A stretch of DNA of 37,078 nt from Nanobdellota archaeon (GCA_021852135.1 JAJZOB010000017.1:1-37078), one strand, 5' to 3'; positions 1-7,308 are shown, numbered from the stretch's first letter. Notes: generated by a model not told the origin, from the letters alone. Numbers and translations: made by a program.

Positions 1-683
1 AATTCATTTAACCTGTCAAAGTTTATCTCATCTGCACCCGGCCTATTAATATCAAAACTCCTTACAACTACCATCTCAGTTCTTTCTTCCTTGGAATTAT
101 CTGGGACTTCGAACTTGCCTATTTCCTGTATAAGTTCTGTAATGTTTACATCCTGTGCAGCAAATACTGGTATTATTTTTGCGTCTGGATATCCATTCTT
201 TAACATGAAATCCTTTATTTCATTGTAGCTTTCCTTTGCGCGATCTTTTCCAACAACGTCTATTTTAGTCTGTGCTACGACTATGTTTTTAACGCCTATT
301 ATACGTAAAGCTTCTATATGCTCTTGTGTCTGAGGCTGCGGGCATTTTTGATTTGCTGCTATAACAAGGACTGCTCCATCCACTAAAGTTGCGCCACTCA
401 GCATTATAGTCATCAATGTTTTATGCCCTGGCGAGTCTATTATTGAAACTCTATAGTAAAGGCTTGCATTTGAATTGCAAACCTCACATTTTTCATGTCT
501 GCTGAACAAGCCACAGGAATCGCACTTGTATATAAGAAAATGTGCGTATCCTAACCGTATTGTTATTCCTCTCTTTTTTTCTTCGCTGTGCCTTAAGGTA
601 GACTCGCTAGTAATCGCTCTTACTAAAGTCGTCTTACCATCGGCGAAATTACCAACTACATCTATCGTTATATCCTTAACCAT
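1..683 (-). CDS. eif2g: Translation initiation factor aIF2 subunit gamma, 5' part (cut by window edge)
   Basis: This is the GTPase subunit of aIF2, which carries initiator Met-tRNA to the small ribosomal subunit. About 227 N-terminal residues are visible, from ATG at 683 to the window edge. The G domain has a P-loop at residues 11-18, a Cys2-Cys2 zinc knuckle (C54, C57, C66, C69) typical of aIF2-gamma, G3 as DSPGH at 83-87 and G4 as TKID at 139-142. The P-loop reads GNFADGKT where the family normally has GHVDHGKT, and G4 has T in place of N. The start overlaps the end of rps6e by 8 bases, the usual archaeal pairing. The last 12 visible codons (bases 1-36) duplicate part of the Dph2-like gene and probably do not belong here. 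The family call is firm; the far end is not reliable. Confidence 0.93.
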   Translation of the reverse strand, partial: MVKDITIDVVGNFADGKTTLVRAITSESTLRHSEEKKRGITIRLGYAHFLIYKCDSCGLFSRHEKCEVCNSNASLYYRVSIIDSPGHKTLMTIMLSGATLVDGAVLVIAANQKCPQPQTQEHIEALRIIGVKNIVVAQTKIDVVGKDRAKESYNEIKDFMLKNGYPDAKIIPVFAAQDVNITELIQEIGKFEVPDNSKEERTEMVVVRSFDINRPGADEINFDRLNE

Positions 684-1053
684 TAGAAGGCGTGAATAAC
701 TGCTCCAAAGATTTCTCCCCGTACTTTGATATTTTTATGTTGATTTGAGAAGTAAACTGACCAATTGTGTTTCCGGCAATGCTCTTCCTCCTGCGTATAT
801 TCTGCTTGTTTCCTAGTCCCTTTCCTATGAGCACTTTTCTAAGGCCAGAACCCTCTAAGTCCTTTGACATGGGCATTCCTGTCATGTAGCTTCCGCCCGT
901 TATTATTCCGGAGTAACCATCTAAACCCAAAAATGAAAGCTCCAGCTCTTCGCCTATCTTTTTACCGAATAACTGGTCTACTTTGTCACTTTCTAAAGTT
1001 TTATTAAATGACTTGCCCGTTTTCGAATCGTTTATTACAATCTTCATCTCCAT
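676..1053 (-). CDS. rps6e: Small ribosomal subunit protein eS6 (S6e)
   Basis: This is a 125-residue protein of the archaeal S6e family and a structural part of the small ribosomal subunit. Family landmarks are an N-terminal strand followed by SKTGKS, the FLGLDGYSGIITGGS segment, GMPM, and a basic RRRKSIAGNTI stretch near the C-terminus. The length is normal for archaeal S6e. It lies just upstream of and overlaps aIF2-gamma, so the two are probably one transcript. A TATA-like tttataaa sits about 26 bases upstream of ATG 1053, which suggests a leaderless mRNA. An in-frame ATG at codon 3 is an alternative start. Confidence 0.95.
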   Translation of the reverse strand: MEMKIVINDSKTGKSFNKTLESDKVDQLFGKKIGEELELSFLGLDGYSGIITGGSYMTGMPMSKDLEGSGLRKVLIGKGLGNKQNIRRRKSIAGNTIGQFTSQINIKISKYGEKSLEQLFTPSNG

Positions 1054-1072
1054 AGACTTTATTAGATATAAC

Positions 1073-1110
1073 TGTTATTTATAAATAGCTTTGCATTAAG
1101 ATAAATAACT
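1073..1110. promoter_or_regulatory. Divergent promoter region between rps6e and the Dph2-like gene
   Basis: The 85-base gap between the divergent genes holds a near-palindromic tttataaata around 1078-1087, spaced about 26 bases from the rps6e start on the minus strand. A second box, gataaataact around 1099-1109, is spaced for the plus-strand gene. These are TATA-box candidates judged by sequence and spacing only. Confidence 0.5.
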
Positions 1111-1129
1111 TATTAAACGACAAAACTGT

Positions 1130-1831
1130 GTGGGTAAAATGGAAATGATCTTTGTTGAATCAAGATTCAAGGGAAAATTAAGTGAGGAATTTGTAAAAAG
1201 GATTTACAATGAAGTAAAGCCGTACAAAAAGATAAACTTGGTGGCTGCAATACAGTTCATAGACCAGATGAATGATTTCAAGAACAGGATAAAAGACAAG
1301 GAATTCGTAGTTAAGCAGTCGCTTTACAGGGCCATGTACCCTGGACAGATTCTAGGCTGCGATGTCTATGCTGCAGACTGCAGTGACTGCGATGCAACTC
1401 TGGCTTTTGAACAGGGCATGTTTCACGTTTTAGGCATACCTCTTAAATACGGAAAGGCAGTAATCACTGCTGATCCTGAAACTGAGAATATAGAGGTAAT
1501 AAACGCAGAAGTAGCTGATAAATACCGGAAAAGAATAATGCAGGGCATTGGGGCAGTATTGACTGCCAAAAAAGTTATGTTTGTAGAGTCTACAAAGGCC
1601 GGACAAACATATGGATCAAAGCTTTTGAAGGAAAAGCTAAGAAAAGACGGCAAACAGGTTTATTCCGTTGTTGCAGATGAGATAAACTTTGACAGGTTAA
1701 ATGAATTTAGGGAAATAGACGTTTTCATAAGCACTGCCTGCCAGAGGATAGCCATAGACGACATGAATAAGGTCAAAAAGCCAATGATAAATGCAGAGGA
1801 CCTTGAAAGTTACATTAGAGAAAACAGATGA
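1130..1831 (+). CDS. Short Dph2-like diphthamide-synthesis protein lacking domain 1
   Basis: Dph2 enzymes are radical-SAM-like [4Fe-4S] proteins that start diphthamide formation on elongation factor 2. This 233-residue protein matches their second and third domains: GQILGC (C77), then an FH..GIPL segment, VESTKAGQ, and STACQRIAIDD (C204) near the end. Archaeal Dph2 is usually about 340 residues with three domains, each giving one cluster cysteine; domain 1 and its cysteine are absent here. Two extra cysteines (C84, C87) follow C77. The frame opens with GTG at 1130; ATG at 1139 is an alternative, and a TATA-like box about 25 bases upstream of 1130 fits a leaderless start. It could be a specialised partner subunit or a functionally altered homologue. 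Confidence 0.75.
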   Translation: MGKMEMIFVESRFKGKLSEEFVKRIYNEVKPYKKINLVAAIQFIDQMNDFKNRIKDKEFVVKQSLYRAMYPGQILGCDVYAADCSDCDATLAFEQGMFHVLGIPLKYGKAVITADPETENIEVINAEVADKYRKRIMQGIGAVLTAKKVMFVESTKAGQTYGSKLLKEKLRKDGKQVYSVVADEINFDRLNEFREIDVFISTACQRIAIDDMNKVKKPMINAEDLESYIRENR

Positions 1832-1864
1832 AATGCATTTAAACAGCTAAATTCATAAATTTAC

Positions 1865-2791
1865 ATGAAGGCCATAGTAACTGGCGGGGCAGGATTTATA
1901 GGCTCGCATATTGCTGAAAGACTTGTAAATGAGGGCTATTCAGTTTCTGTAATTGATTCTTTAAGCACGGGTGACAAAAACAACCTTAAATCAATATCCA
2001 GTAAAATAAGGTTCACAAAGGGAAATTCATCACAGATATCAAAACTTGGAAAAGCGGATATAGTCTTTCATGAGGGGATATATTCTTCAACGCCAATATA
2101 CAGAAAAGACAATACCTTAGTTGGAAAAGCAATATCTGAGTTTATATCTGTTTTAAATTACTGCGTAAAGAACAAATGTAAGCTTGTTTTCGCTTCAAGC
2201 TCATCGATATATAACGGCTATCCTCCGCCGCACAATGAAGAAATGATACCTAAAGTAAAGGATTTCTACACGGAAGCGAGATATCCTATGGAAAGGCTTG
2301 CAGATCTTTTCAATCAGATGTATGGATTGGAGTACTGCGGATTAAGGTACTTCAGCGTATATGGTGACAGAGAAGAAAGCAAAAAGGAGTTCGCTAATAT
2401 GGTCTCGCAGACAATATGGAAAGGATTGCTTGATAAGGAACTTGTAATATACGGTGATGGCACACAAAGGAGAGACCTTACAAATATTGCAGATGTTGTA
2501 TCGGCAAACATGCTTGCTGCCAAAAGCAAGGAGAACGGAATATTCAACGTGGGCACGGGTGTTTCCTATTCATTCAATGAAATAATAGAGAAGGTTGGAA
2601 ATGCAATGGGAAAGAAAATAAAGACAAAGAACATAGAAAACCCTCTAAAAAATTACGTTGATATAGTGCACGCCGATACGAAAAAAAGCACGGAAAAACT
2701 AGGCTTCTCTGCAAAGATAAAACCCGAAGAAGGAATAAACGCCGCTTTGGATTATTATAGAAAACTCAAAAAAGTTCCGGATATCTTCTAA
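1865..2791 (+). CDS. NAD-dependent sugar-nucleotide epimerase/dehydratase (extended SDR)
   Basis: A 308-residue extended short-chain dehydrogenase of the GalE/RmlB type, acting on NDP-sugars in the cytoplasm. The N-terminal GGAGFIGSH is the Rossmann dinucleotide-binding motif, SSSSIY (111-116) holds the catalytic Ser region, and YTEAR (Y135 to R139) is at the place of the usual YxxxK. RYFSVYG and VIYGDGTQRRDL further on are typical of the epimerase branch. The Lys-to-Arg change at 139 is odd for SDRs generally; I recall that a set of archaeal homologues also reads YTEAR, so it may be a subfamily trait. The gene starts 33 bases after the Dph2-like gene and may share its transcript. Substrate unknown. 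Confidence 0.85.
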   Translation: MKAIVTGGAGFIGSHIAERLVNEGYSVSVIDSLSTGDKNNLKSISSKIRFTKGNSSQISKLGKADIVFHEGIYSSTPIYRKDNTLVGKAISEFISVLNYCVKNKCKLVFASSSSIYNGYPPPHNEEMIPKVKDFYTEARYPMERLADLFNQMYGLEYCGLRYFSVYGDREESKKEFANMVSQTIWKGLLDKELVIYGDGTQRRDLTNIADVVSANMLAAKSKENGIFNVGTGVSYSFNEIIEKVGNAMGKKIKTKNIENPLKNYVDIVHADTKKSTEKLGFSAKIKPEEGINAALDYYRKLKKVPDIF

Positions 2792-2793
2792 TT

Positions 2794-3705
2794 TTACAAC
2801 AGCTTTATTCTGCCGACAACCCTGTTTCTTCCAATGGAAAGACTAGGATCTGCTAAAAGGTAATTGCCTTTTATTTCCGGTATCTTTTTATTGAAGTGTG
2901 CCTTTACCATGCTGCCTTCTCTTAAAAGATTGAGGCTTAAGGGCTCTCCTAGAAAGGAACAGGAAAGCTGCTTTGAAAAGGGGTCCTCTTTATAAAATGG
3001 AGAAAGAGACAATTCTACTTCCACTGTGTCATTTACTTTGCTTATTGAGGACAAAGCATAGTTGTTTGACAGGTCCTGCTCTGAAACATTGTTCAATGCT
3101 AAACCGACATGAGATCCGGTATCTGCAGAATCATTGTCTACGTCCATTATCTGTATGCTTTTAACGCTGCACTGCTTCAATGAGGGCATAAGGAGAAGCT
3201 TTTCTCCTTTTTTTATCTCTTGGCCAAGAACAAAACCTATTATAACCGAGCCTATTCCTTTTACTATAAAATGCTTGTCTATTGAAACATACCTGAAATC
3301 TCTGTCTTTTTGTTTTGCTTTTTCTGGAGATATTGAAATCAAATCAGATTTTTTGAACTTCCCTACCTTGTATTTCTCAAAGAACCTGTCAAAAGAAGTT
3401 ATATCTGAATAATCGTCTTTAATGACCAAACCATCTTCTATTCCAGAGTTTTCAATGCAAAGTGCAAGCTCTGCATCCAGTGCATTTATTTCACTGCCTG
3501 CAAAAAAATAAACGTAATCTGAAACTGAAAGGATGTATAGAATTGAAAGAAGCGACTTTGGGAAGTCAACTGAATAAAGAACCAAATTGCCATTTTTATC
3601 CAGTGCTATCTGCACATTGTTTATAAGATCCAGCTTTTTTGATATTATGCCCTTCATCTTTTCTTCTTCTATTGGCTTGGCTGACAGCAATGCAATTATC
3701 ATCAA
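2794..3705 (-). CDS. SelB-like translation-factor paralogue with a degenerate G domain
   Basis: This 303-residue protein looks like an archaeal EF-Tu/SelB-family member without GTPase motifs. Residues about 30-125 keep the spacing of a G domain (a strand, a VDFPKSLLSIL segment where DxPGH would be, an LSVSDYVYFFAG strand, and SGIEDGLVI) but there is no P-loop, DxxG or NKxD. The C-terminal two thirds resemble domains 2 and 3 of translation GTPases, for example the HFIVKGIGSVIIGFVLGQ strand pair. Archaeal SelB-like proteins of this type are known, but their role is not settled. The gene converges on the epimerase with 2 bases between the stops. Confidence 0.7.
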   Translation of the reverse strand: MMIIALLSAKPIEEEKMKGIISKKLDLINNVQIALDKNGNLVLYSVDFPKSLLSILYILSVSDYVYFFAGSEINALDAELALCIENSGIEDGLVIKDDYSDITSFDRFFEKYKVGKFKKSDLISISPEKAKQKDRDFRYVSIDKHFIVKGIGSVIIGFVLGQEIKKGEKLLLMPSLKQCSVKSIQIMDVDNDSADTGSHVGLALNNVSEQDLSNNYALSSISKVNDTVEVELSLSPFYKEDPFSKQLSCSFLGEPLSLNLLREGSMVKAHFNKKIPEIKGNYLLADPSLSIGRNRVVGRIKLL

Positions 3706-3750
3706 TAGTTTAATCTTTTTTATCTTTTAAAAATTATACTTTTGCCTTTC

Positions 3751-4503
3751 TTATTCCGGTTTTTTAGCAATTATCACCATTCTTGATTTATTGAAATAGC
3801 CACCTTCTTCATCATATCCAAAAACGTCCTTAAAATAGTCAACGTTGTCCTTTAGTATATTCCTTGCTTTCCTGCCCTCTGCACTGTTTTCGCTTACTGG
3901 AGAAAGCCAAGACTGGAAGGTTTCCTTCATTTCAAACGTCTTGAAATTGTCAACCTGAAAGGCATTTTCTTTCAGTATCTTAAACCAATAGTCTAAAGAT
4001 TCAGAGCTTATGTAACTTGGATCCCTTGCCTTCTCGAATTTATTGAACAAATCACGTTTGTCACTCATTGGCTTCAACAAATCAGTTATGCCGAACTTAC
4101 CCCCTTTTTTAAGGACCCTCCACACCTCTTCTATGAACTTCTTCTTGTCTTTTATGTGGTGGGCAACTCTCCTACATGCTACTATATCAAAAATATTGTC
4201 TGGGAAAGGCATTGATAAAGCGTCGCCTTTTACAAACAAAATATTGCTTTTATTATCGTCTTCTGCTTTTCTTACCGCAATATCTAGCATGTGTTCATTC
4301 ATGTCCAAGCCAACAGAAACTGCTACCTTACCAGACATTTCAAAAGCGACAAACCCCGGACCAGTACCGATATCTAATGCCTTGTGGCTTTTCTTCAAAT
4401 CCAGCATTGAAATGAGCAGGTCCAAATCTTTTCCATGCATGTGACTCTCACTGCTTGCGTATTCCTTTGCGTGCCTGCTAAAAAATCCCTGTAAAGACTG
4501 CAT
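3751..4503 (-). CDS. SAM-dependent methyltransferase, UbiE/Methyltransf_11 type
   Basis: A 250-residue class I methyltransferase. Motif I is LDIGTGPGFVAFEM near residue 42, with an acidic VGLDMNEHML strand (motif II), ALSMPFPDNIFDIVACRRVAHH (post-II and motif III region) and VLKKGGKFGITDL. That combination is typical of the small-molecule UbiE/COQ5-like branch. The substrate cannot be told from sequence. The start ATG at 4503 is the first in frame. The gene stands alone, with the SelB-like gene starting 45 bases downstream. Confidence 0.85.
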   Translation of the reverse strand: MQSLQGFFSRHAKEYASSESHMHGKDLDLLISMLDLKKSHKALDIGTGPGFVAFEMSGKVAVSVGLDMNEHMLDIAVRKAEDDNKSNILFVKGDALSMPFPDNIFDIVACRRVAHHIKDKKKFIEEVWRVLKKGGKFGITDLLKPMSDKRDLFNKFEKARDPSYISSESLDYWFKILKENAFQVDNFKTFEMKETFQSWLSPVSENSAEGRKARNILKDNVDYFKDVFGYDEEGGYFNKSRMVIIAKKPE

Positions 4504-4666
4504 AATATTAGATACAAATCAAAGGATTAATAGCTTTATGCAAAACCAGCAAACAACTTTACTATTACTGTAAGATATTTAAAATTAAAACACCGGTAAC
4601 ATACTTGAATAAAAATAGACGTATACAAGAATAGAATTACAATGTCAATAAAATTTGCTTAAATAA

Positions 4667-4676
4667 ACTTAAATAT
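4667..4676 (+). promoter_or_regulatory. TATA box of the alpha/beta hydrolase gene
   Basis: The AT-rich box acttaaatat lies about 25 bases upstream of TTG 4699, the only near-cognate start close to the N-terminus. This spacing predicts a leaderless mRNA beginning at or near the TTG. The rest of 4504-4698 shows no other feature I can support. Confidence 0.5.
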
Positions 4677-4698
4677 CTCTAGAACTAAAAAATCATTA

Positions 4699-5532
4699 TT
4701 GGTATACAAAGAGTCTGTACTTAAATTGCAAAATGATTTGGAAGTTTTCTATAGATCTTGGGAACCCGATTCACCAAAGGCGTTAGTGATAGGTATCCAT
4801 GGTTTTGCAGAACATAGTGGAAGATACATAAAATTTGGAGAGTGGCTGCAATCAAAGGGTTTTTCCTTTTTTATTTACGACTTGAGAGGGCATGGCAAGA
4901 CGGCAAAAGATAAAAGTGAATTTGGAGACATAGATAAATTCTATCAATTTTTAGAGGATACGCAATATTTTGTTTCGGAGATAAAGAACGGGAGAGAAAA
5001 CCTAAAAACTGCTATGTTTGGCCATAGTATGGGTGGATTAATTACATTACACTACATTTCTAGGATAAAGAAAAATATAGACTTTGCAATAACAAGCGGA
5101 GCTGCGACAATTACAAAAGCTGATCCTTTTTCAAAACTATTCCTTTATGCCATGTACTACATCAATAAGAAAAGCAGGGTAAATCTGCCAATTAAAGCCA
5201 GCAATCTAACGCATGATACGGAGTTATACAAAACTTATTTAACAGATAATTTAGTATTCAAGAGACCGACAGTTAGATTAATTTATCAACTGGCACAGGG
5301 ATCCAAGGAGATTTGGAGATATCTAAATGAGATAGACATGCCAATACTTATGATGCATGGTGGCAGCGATAAAGTGGTTCCAGTTGAAGGAACGACCAAA
5401 GCATATAAAATTATCAACTCAAAGGATAAATCACTAAAAGTATACCCTGGATTTTACCATGAGGTATTAAATGAACTAAATAATGAAAAAGTTTATGAAG
5501 ATGTAATGAATTGGCTTAAAACTCATAGTTAA
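4699..5532 (+). CDS. Alpha/beta hydrolase, monoacylglycerol lipase/lysophospholipase-like
   Basis: A 277-residue serine hydrolase of the Hydrolase_4 (PldB-like) group, expected to cleave acyl esters. GIHGFAEHSGRY gives the oxyanion region, GHSMGG places the nucleophile at S110, MHGGSD gives D224 and FYHE gives H254, so the triad is complete. There is no signal peptide. The start is TTG at 4699; an in-frame stop at 4660 rules out a long upstream extension and no ATG is available near the N-terminus. Isoleucine codons are mixed here (ATA 9 of 20), unlike the strong ATA preference in genes such as gatD, which hints at a foreign origin. Flanked by a non-coding gap and tRNA-Lys. Confidence 0.85.
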   Translation: MVYKESVLKLQNDLEVFYRSWEPDSPKALVIGIHGFAEHSGRYIKFGEWLQSKGFSFFIYDLRGHGKTAKDKSEFGDIDKFYQFLEDTQYFVSEIKNGRENLKTAMFGHSMGGLITLHYISRIKKNIDFAITSGAATITKADPFSKLFLYAMYYINKKSRVNLPIKASNLTHDTELYKTYLTDNLVFKRPTVRLIYQLAQGSKEIWRYLNEIDMPILMMHGGSDKVVPVEGTTKAYKIINSKDKSLKVYPGFYHEVLNELNNEKVYEDVMNWLKTHS

Positions 5533-5557
5533 TTTAAATATACAAGCAATTTAAAAT

Positions 5558-5630
5558 GGGCTCGACGGGATTTGAACCCGCAACAATCCGGTTAAGAGCC
5601 GGATGCTCTACCGAGTTAAGCTACGAGCCC
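5558..5630 (-). tRNA. tRNA-Lys (anticodon CTT)
   Basis: On the minus strand the 73-base sequence folds as a cloverleaf: acceptor GGGCTCG with CGAGCCC (7 pairs), anticodon stem TCCGG/CCGGA around loop CTCTTAA giving anticodon CTT, and T arm GCGGG-TTCAAAT-CCCGT. No CCA is encoded and no intron is present. It lies in the gap between the hydrolase and HAD genes. Confidence 0.95.
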
Positions 5631-5680
5631 ATTTAACAAATCATTTAATTGTGCAAACAATAAAAATGTTTATTTTATGC

Positions 5681-6268
5681 CTATTTGGTAATATATGTCA
5701 GAATTGAATGGTCTACAAGGTAGAATTCTATGTTTTCTGGTTTTAGATTGTGGATTATATGGCGTATATTTTCCTCCTTGTCTTCAAATAAAACAATATG
5801 ATTATACATTTCACTTAGTTTCTTTACTTCTTGCATTTTCCATTCTTCGTCTTTCAATTCATGGTTTGCCGGTAATATTACCTGGCTGTACTCCAATCCA
5901 TATTTACTAAGAAGTTCCTCGGTCTCCTTTCTGAATTCCTCACCGCGGGCACTTAGGATTATGAGATCATTTCCCTGTTTGACAGCATCCTTTAAGTAAT
6001 TGATAAAAGGTTCATTTGGCGAAAGTTTACTGTTGTACTTGACATAAGCAAGCGTATACAGCTCGCTTTTCCACTTCTTACTGAAGCCTTTTGGTATCTT
6101 GCCTTCTCCTATTGTGATTTCAAGATCATTCAGCGTTTTGTAGTTCTCCTCACTCATTTTTTCCTTCAGAATGGTTTCATATAGATCTTTTGCCGCTGAA
6201 ATCAAAGCTGGCTTGTTAAAAAATAAGGTATCATCGAAATCAGAAACCAGTGCAGATAATTTTTCCAT
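5681..6268 (-). CDS. HAD-superfamily hydrolase
   Basis: A 195-residue HAD-type phosphatase. The N-terminal SDFDDTLFF motif supplies the nucleophile D10 and acid/base D12. ILSARGEEF fits motif II with its Ser, a Lys-containing LKDEEWKMQEVKKL segment follows, and VLFEDKEENI supplies the acidic motif IV. The long helical region between motifs I and II is a cap-like insertion. The substrate is unknown; proteins of this shape often act on nucleotides or phosphate ends. It begins about 55 bases from tRNA-Val on the opposite strand. Confidence 0.8.
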   Translation of the reverse strand: MEKLSALVSDFDDTLFFNKPALISAAKDLYETILKEKMSEENYKTLNDLEITIGEGKIPKGFSKKWKSELYTLAYVKYNSKLSPNEPFINYLKDAVKQGNDLIILSARGEEFRKETEELLSKYGLEYSQVILPANHELKDEEWKMQEVKKLSEMYNHIVLFEDKEENIRHIIHNLKPENIEFYLVDHSILTYITK

Positions 6269-6322
6269 TTTATTATAAGAAGAGGATAATTTAAATAATA
6301 AACATTACTTAAAAGTTTGTAA

Positions 6323-6394
6323 GGGCCTATGGTCTAGTGGTTATGACGTCTGCCTTACACGCAGAAGGCCGGGAGTTCGAACCTCCCTGGGCCC
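6323..6394 (+). tRNA. tRNA-Val (anticodon TAC)
   Basis: The 72-base cloverleaf has acceptor GGGCCTA with TGGGCCC, anticodon stem TCTGC/GCAGA around loop CTTACAC giving anticodon TAC, and T arm GGGAG-TTCGAAC-CTCCC. There is no encoded CCA and no intron. The parvulin gene begins nine bases after the acceptor, so the two are probably transcribed together. Confidence 0.95.
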
Positions 6395-6403
6395 ACTATT
6401 AAC

Positions 6404-6679
6404 ATGGTAGATAAGATAAGGTGCGCACACATCTTGGTAGAAAAGCAATCTGTTGCCAACAGCATACTTGAAAGAATAAACAAGGGAGAGAGTTTTTCAA
6501 GGCTTGCAGAACAGTTTTCTATTGACAGCTCAAGAAGAAGAGGTGGCGATTTGGGATATTTTGGTAGAGGCGTTATGGTAAAGGAATTTGAAAAAGCCGC
6601 ATTTTCTTTGAACAAAGGACAGGTTTCCCAGCCAGTAAAAACGCAGTTTGGCTACCATATAATAAAAAGGCTTGATTAA
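6404..6679 (+). CDS. Parvulin-type peptidyl-prolyl cis-trans isomerase
   Basis: A 91-residue stand-alone rotamase domain of the PpiC/parvulin family, a cytosolic proline isomerase with no signal peptide. Landmarks are CAHILVEK at the start, FSRLAEQFSIDSS, GGDLGYFGRG, MVKEFEKAAFSL and QFGYHIIKR at the end, which is the whole domain at its normal length. ATG 6404 lies only 9 bases after tRNA-Val, so its transcript may carry the tRNA at its 5' end. The gene converges with the next one, sharing the bases of both stop codons. Confidence 0.93.
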   Translation: MVDKIRCAHILVEKQSVANSILERINKGESFSRLAEQFSIDSSRRRGGDLGYFGRGVMVKEFEKAAFSLNKGQVSQPVKTQFGYHIIKRLD

Positions 6680-7140
6680 TTGAATGAAAACTTGCTTCCA
6701 AACAATGAAGAAAGCATTCTTTTGTATTCCTCCAGAAGAGCCGAATCAATGTAATCCGTTATGAAGCTTAGGGTCTCTTTGCCAGTTTTGATTTCTATTT
6801 TTATGAAGTTCAAGTTGTCAGAAAGCAGCTTGAATGTTTCTATGTCTGGATATTCTACTATCGAATAGGATAATTCTTTCATGTAATCATAATCCACATT
6901 TTCTGGATAGGTTTTGCCCATCTTTTCTTTAAAATTTGACAATTCTGTAGAGGGTGTGCTTGCGTCTATGACTGCACCGCTTGCAGGCCACATCCCTATC
7001 GGAGATTCCGAAAGAATATTGTCAACCTTTGAATCATCTACTAAAAACATTTCAGATGAGCTGAAAAACAAGTACAGAAGCTTGCTGTCTTTATTTGCAT
7101 ATGAAACGTTTGGTATTACTCCCTGTATAAAAGATTTCAT
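6676..7140 (-). CDS. Conserved-looking hypothetical protein, 154 aa
   Basis: I do not recognise this protein. It is a 154-residue soluble alpha/beta protein with no membrane segment and no clear motif. The N-terminal half has alternating strands (LLYLFFSSSEMFLV) and a segment with IGMWPASGAVIDAS; the C-terminal half is acidic with helices. A TATA-like cttattataat lies about 25 bases upstream of ATG 7140, which supports the start and a leaderless mRNA. Its 3' end overlaps the parvulin stop by 4 bases. Confidence 0.65.
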   Translation of the reverse strand: MKSFIQGVIPNVSYANKDSKLLYLFFSSSEMFLVDDSKVDNILSESPIGMWPASGAVIDASTPSTELSNFKEKMGKTYPENVDYDYMKELSYSIVEYPDIETFKLLSDNLNFIKIEIKTGKETLSFITDYIDSALLEEYKRMLSSLFGSKFSFN

Positions 7141-7175
7141 TTATACTATTAATCGCCGGATTATAATAAGCTTAA

Positions 7176-7292
7176 TTACATCTCGGAAAGAGAGTAGTTC
7201 GTCCCACCAAATACAATCTTGAGCCTGACTCACGCGCCATCAAATGTTTCATGGCCTTGAAATTCCTTTTCAATCCATTTAAGCTCTGACAT
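7176..7292 (-). other. Possible mini-gene: 20-codon frame, or 38 codons with one in-frame TGA
   Basis: On the minus strand ATG at 7292-7290 opens a frame of 20 codons (peptide MSELKWIEKEFQGHETFDGA), then TGA at 7232-7230, then 17 more open codons to TAA at 7178-7176. A TATA box lies about 24 bases upstream of the ATG, as for leaderless genes in this genome. Both halves have ordinary amino-acid composition. It may be a microprotein, a pseudogene remnant with one nonsense change, or a sequencing error. I see no selenocysteine element. It fills most of the 229-base gap before the ABM gene. Confidence 0.35.
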
Positions 7293-7308
7293 ATTTACCT
7301 TAAGGTAT

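Noticed and set aside
7176..7292. Selenocysteine reading of the in-frame TGA
   Set aside because: No hairpin resembling an archaeal selenocysteine element was seen, and the nearby SelB-like protein lacks GTPase motifs.
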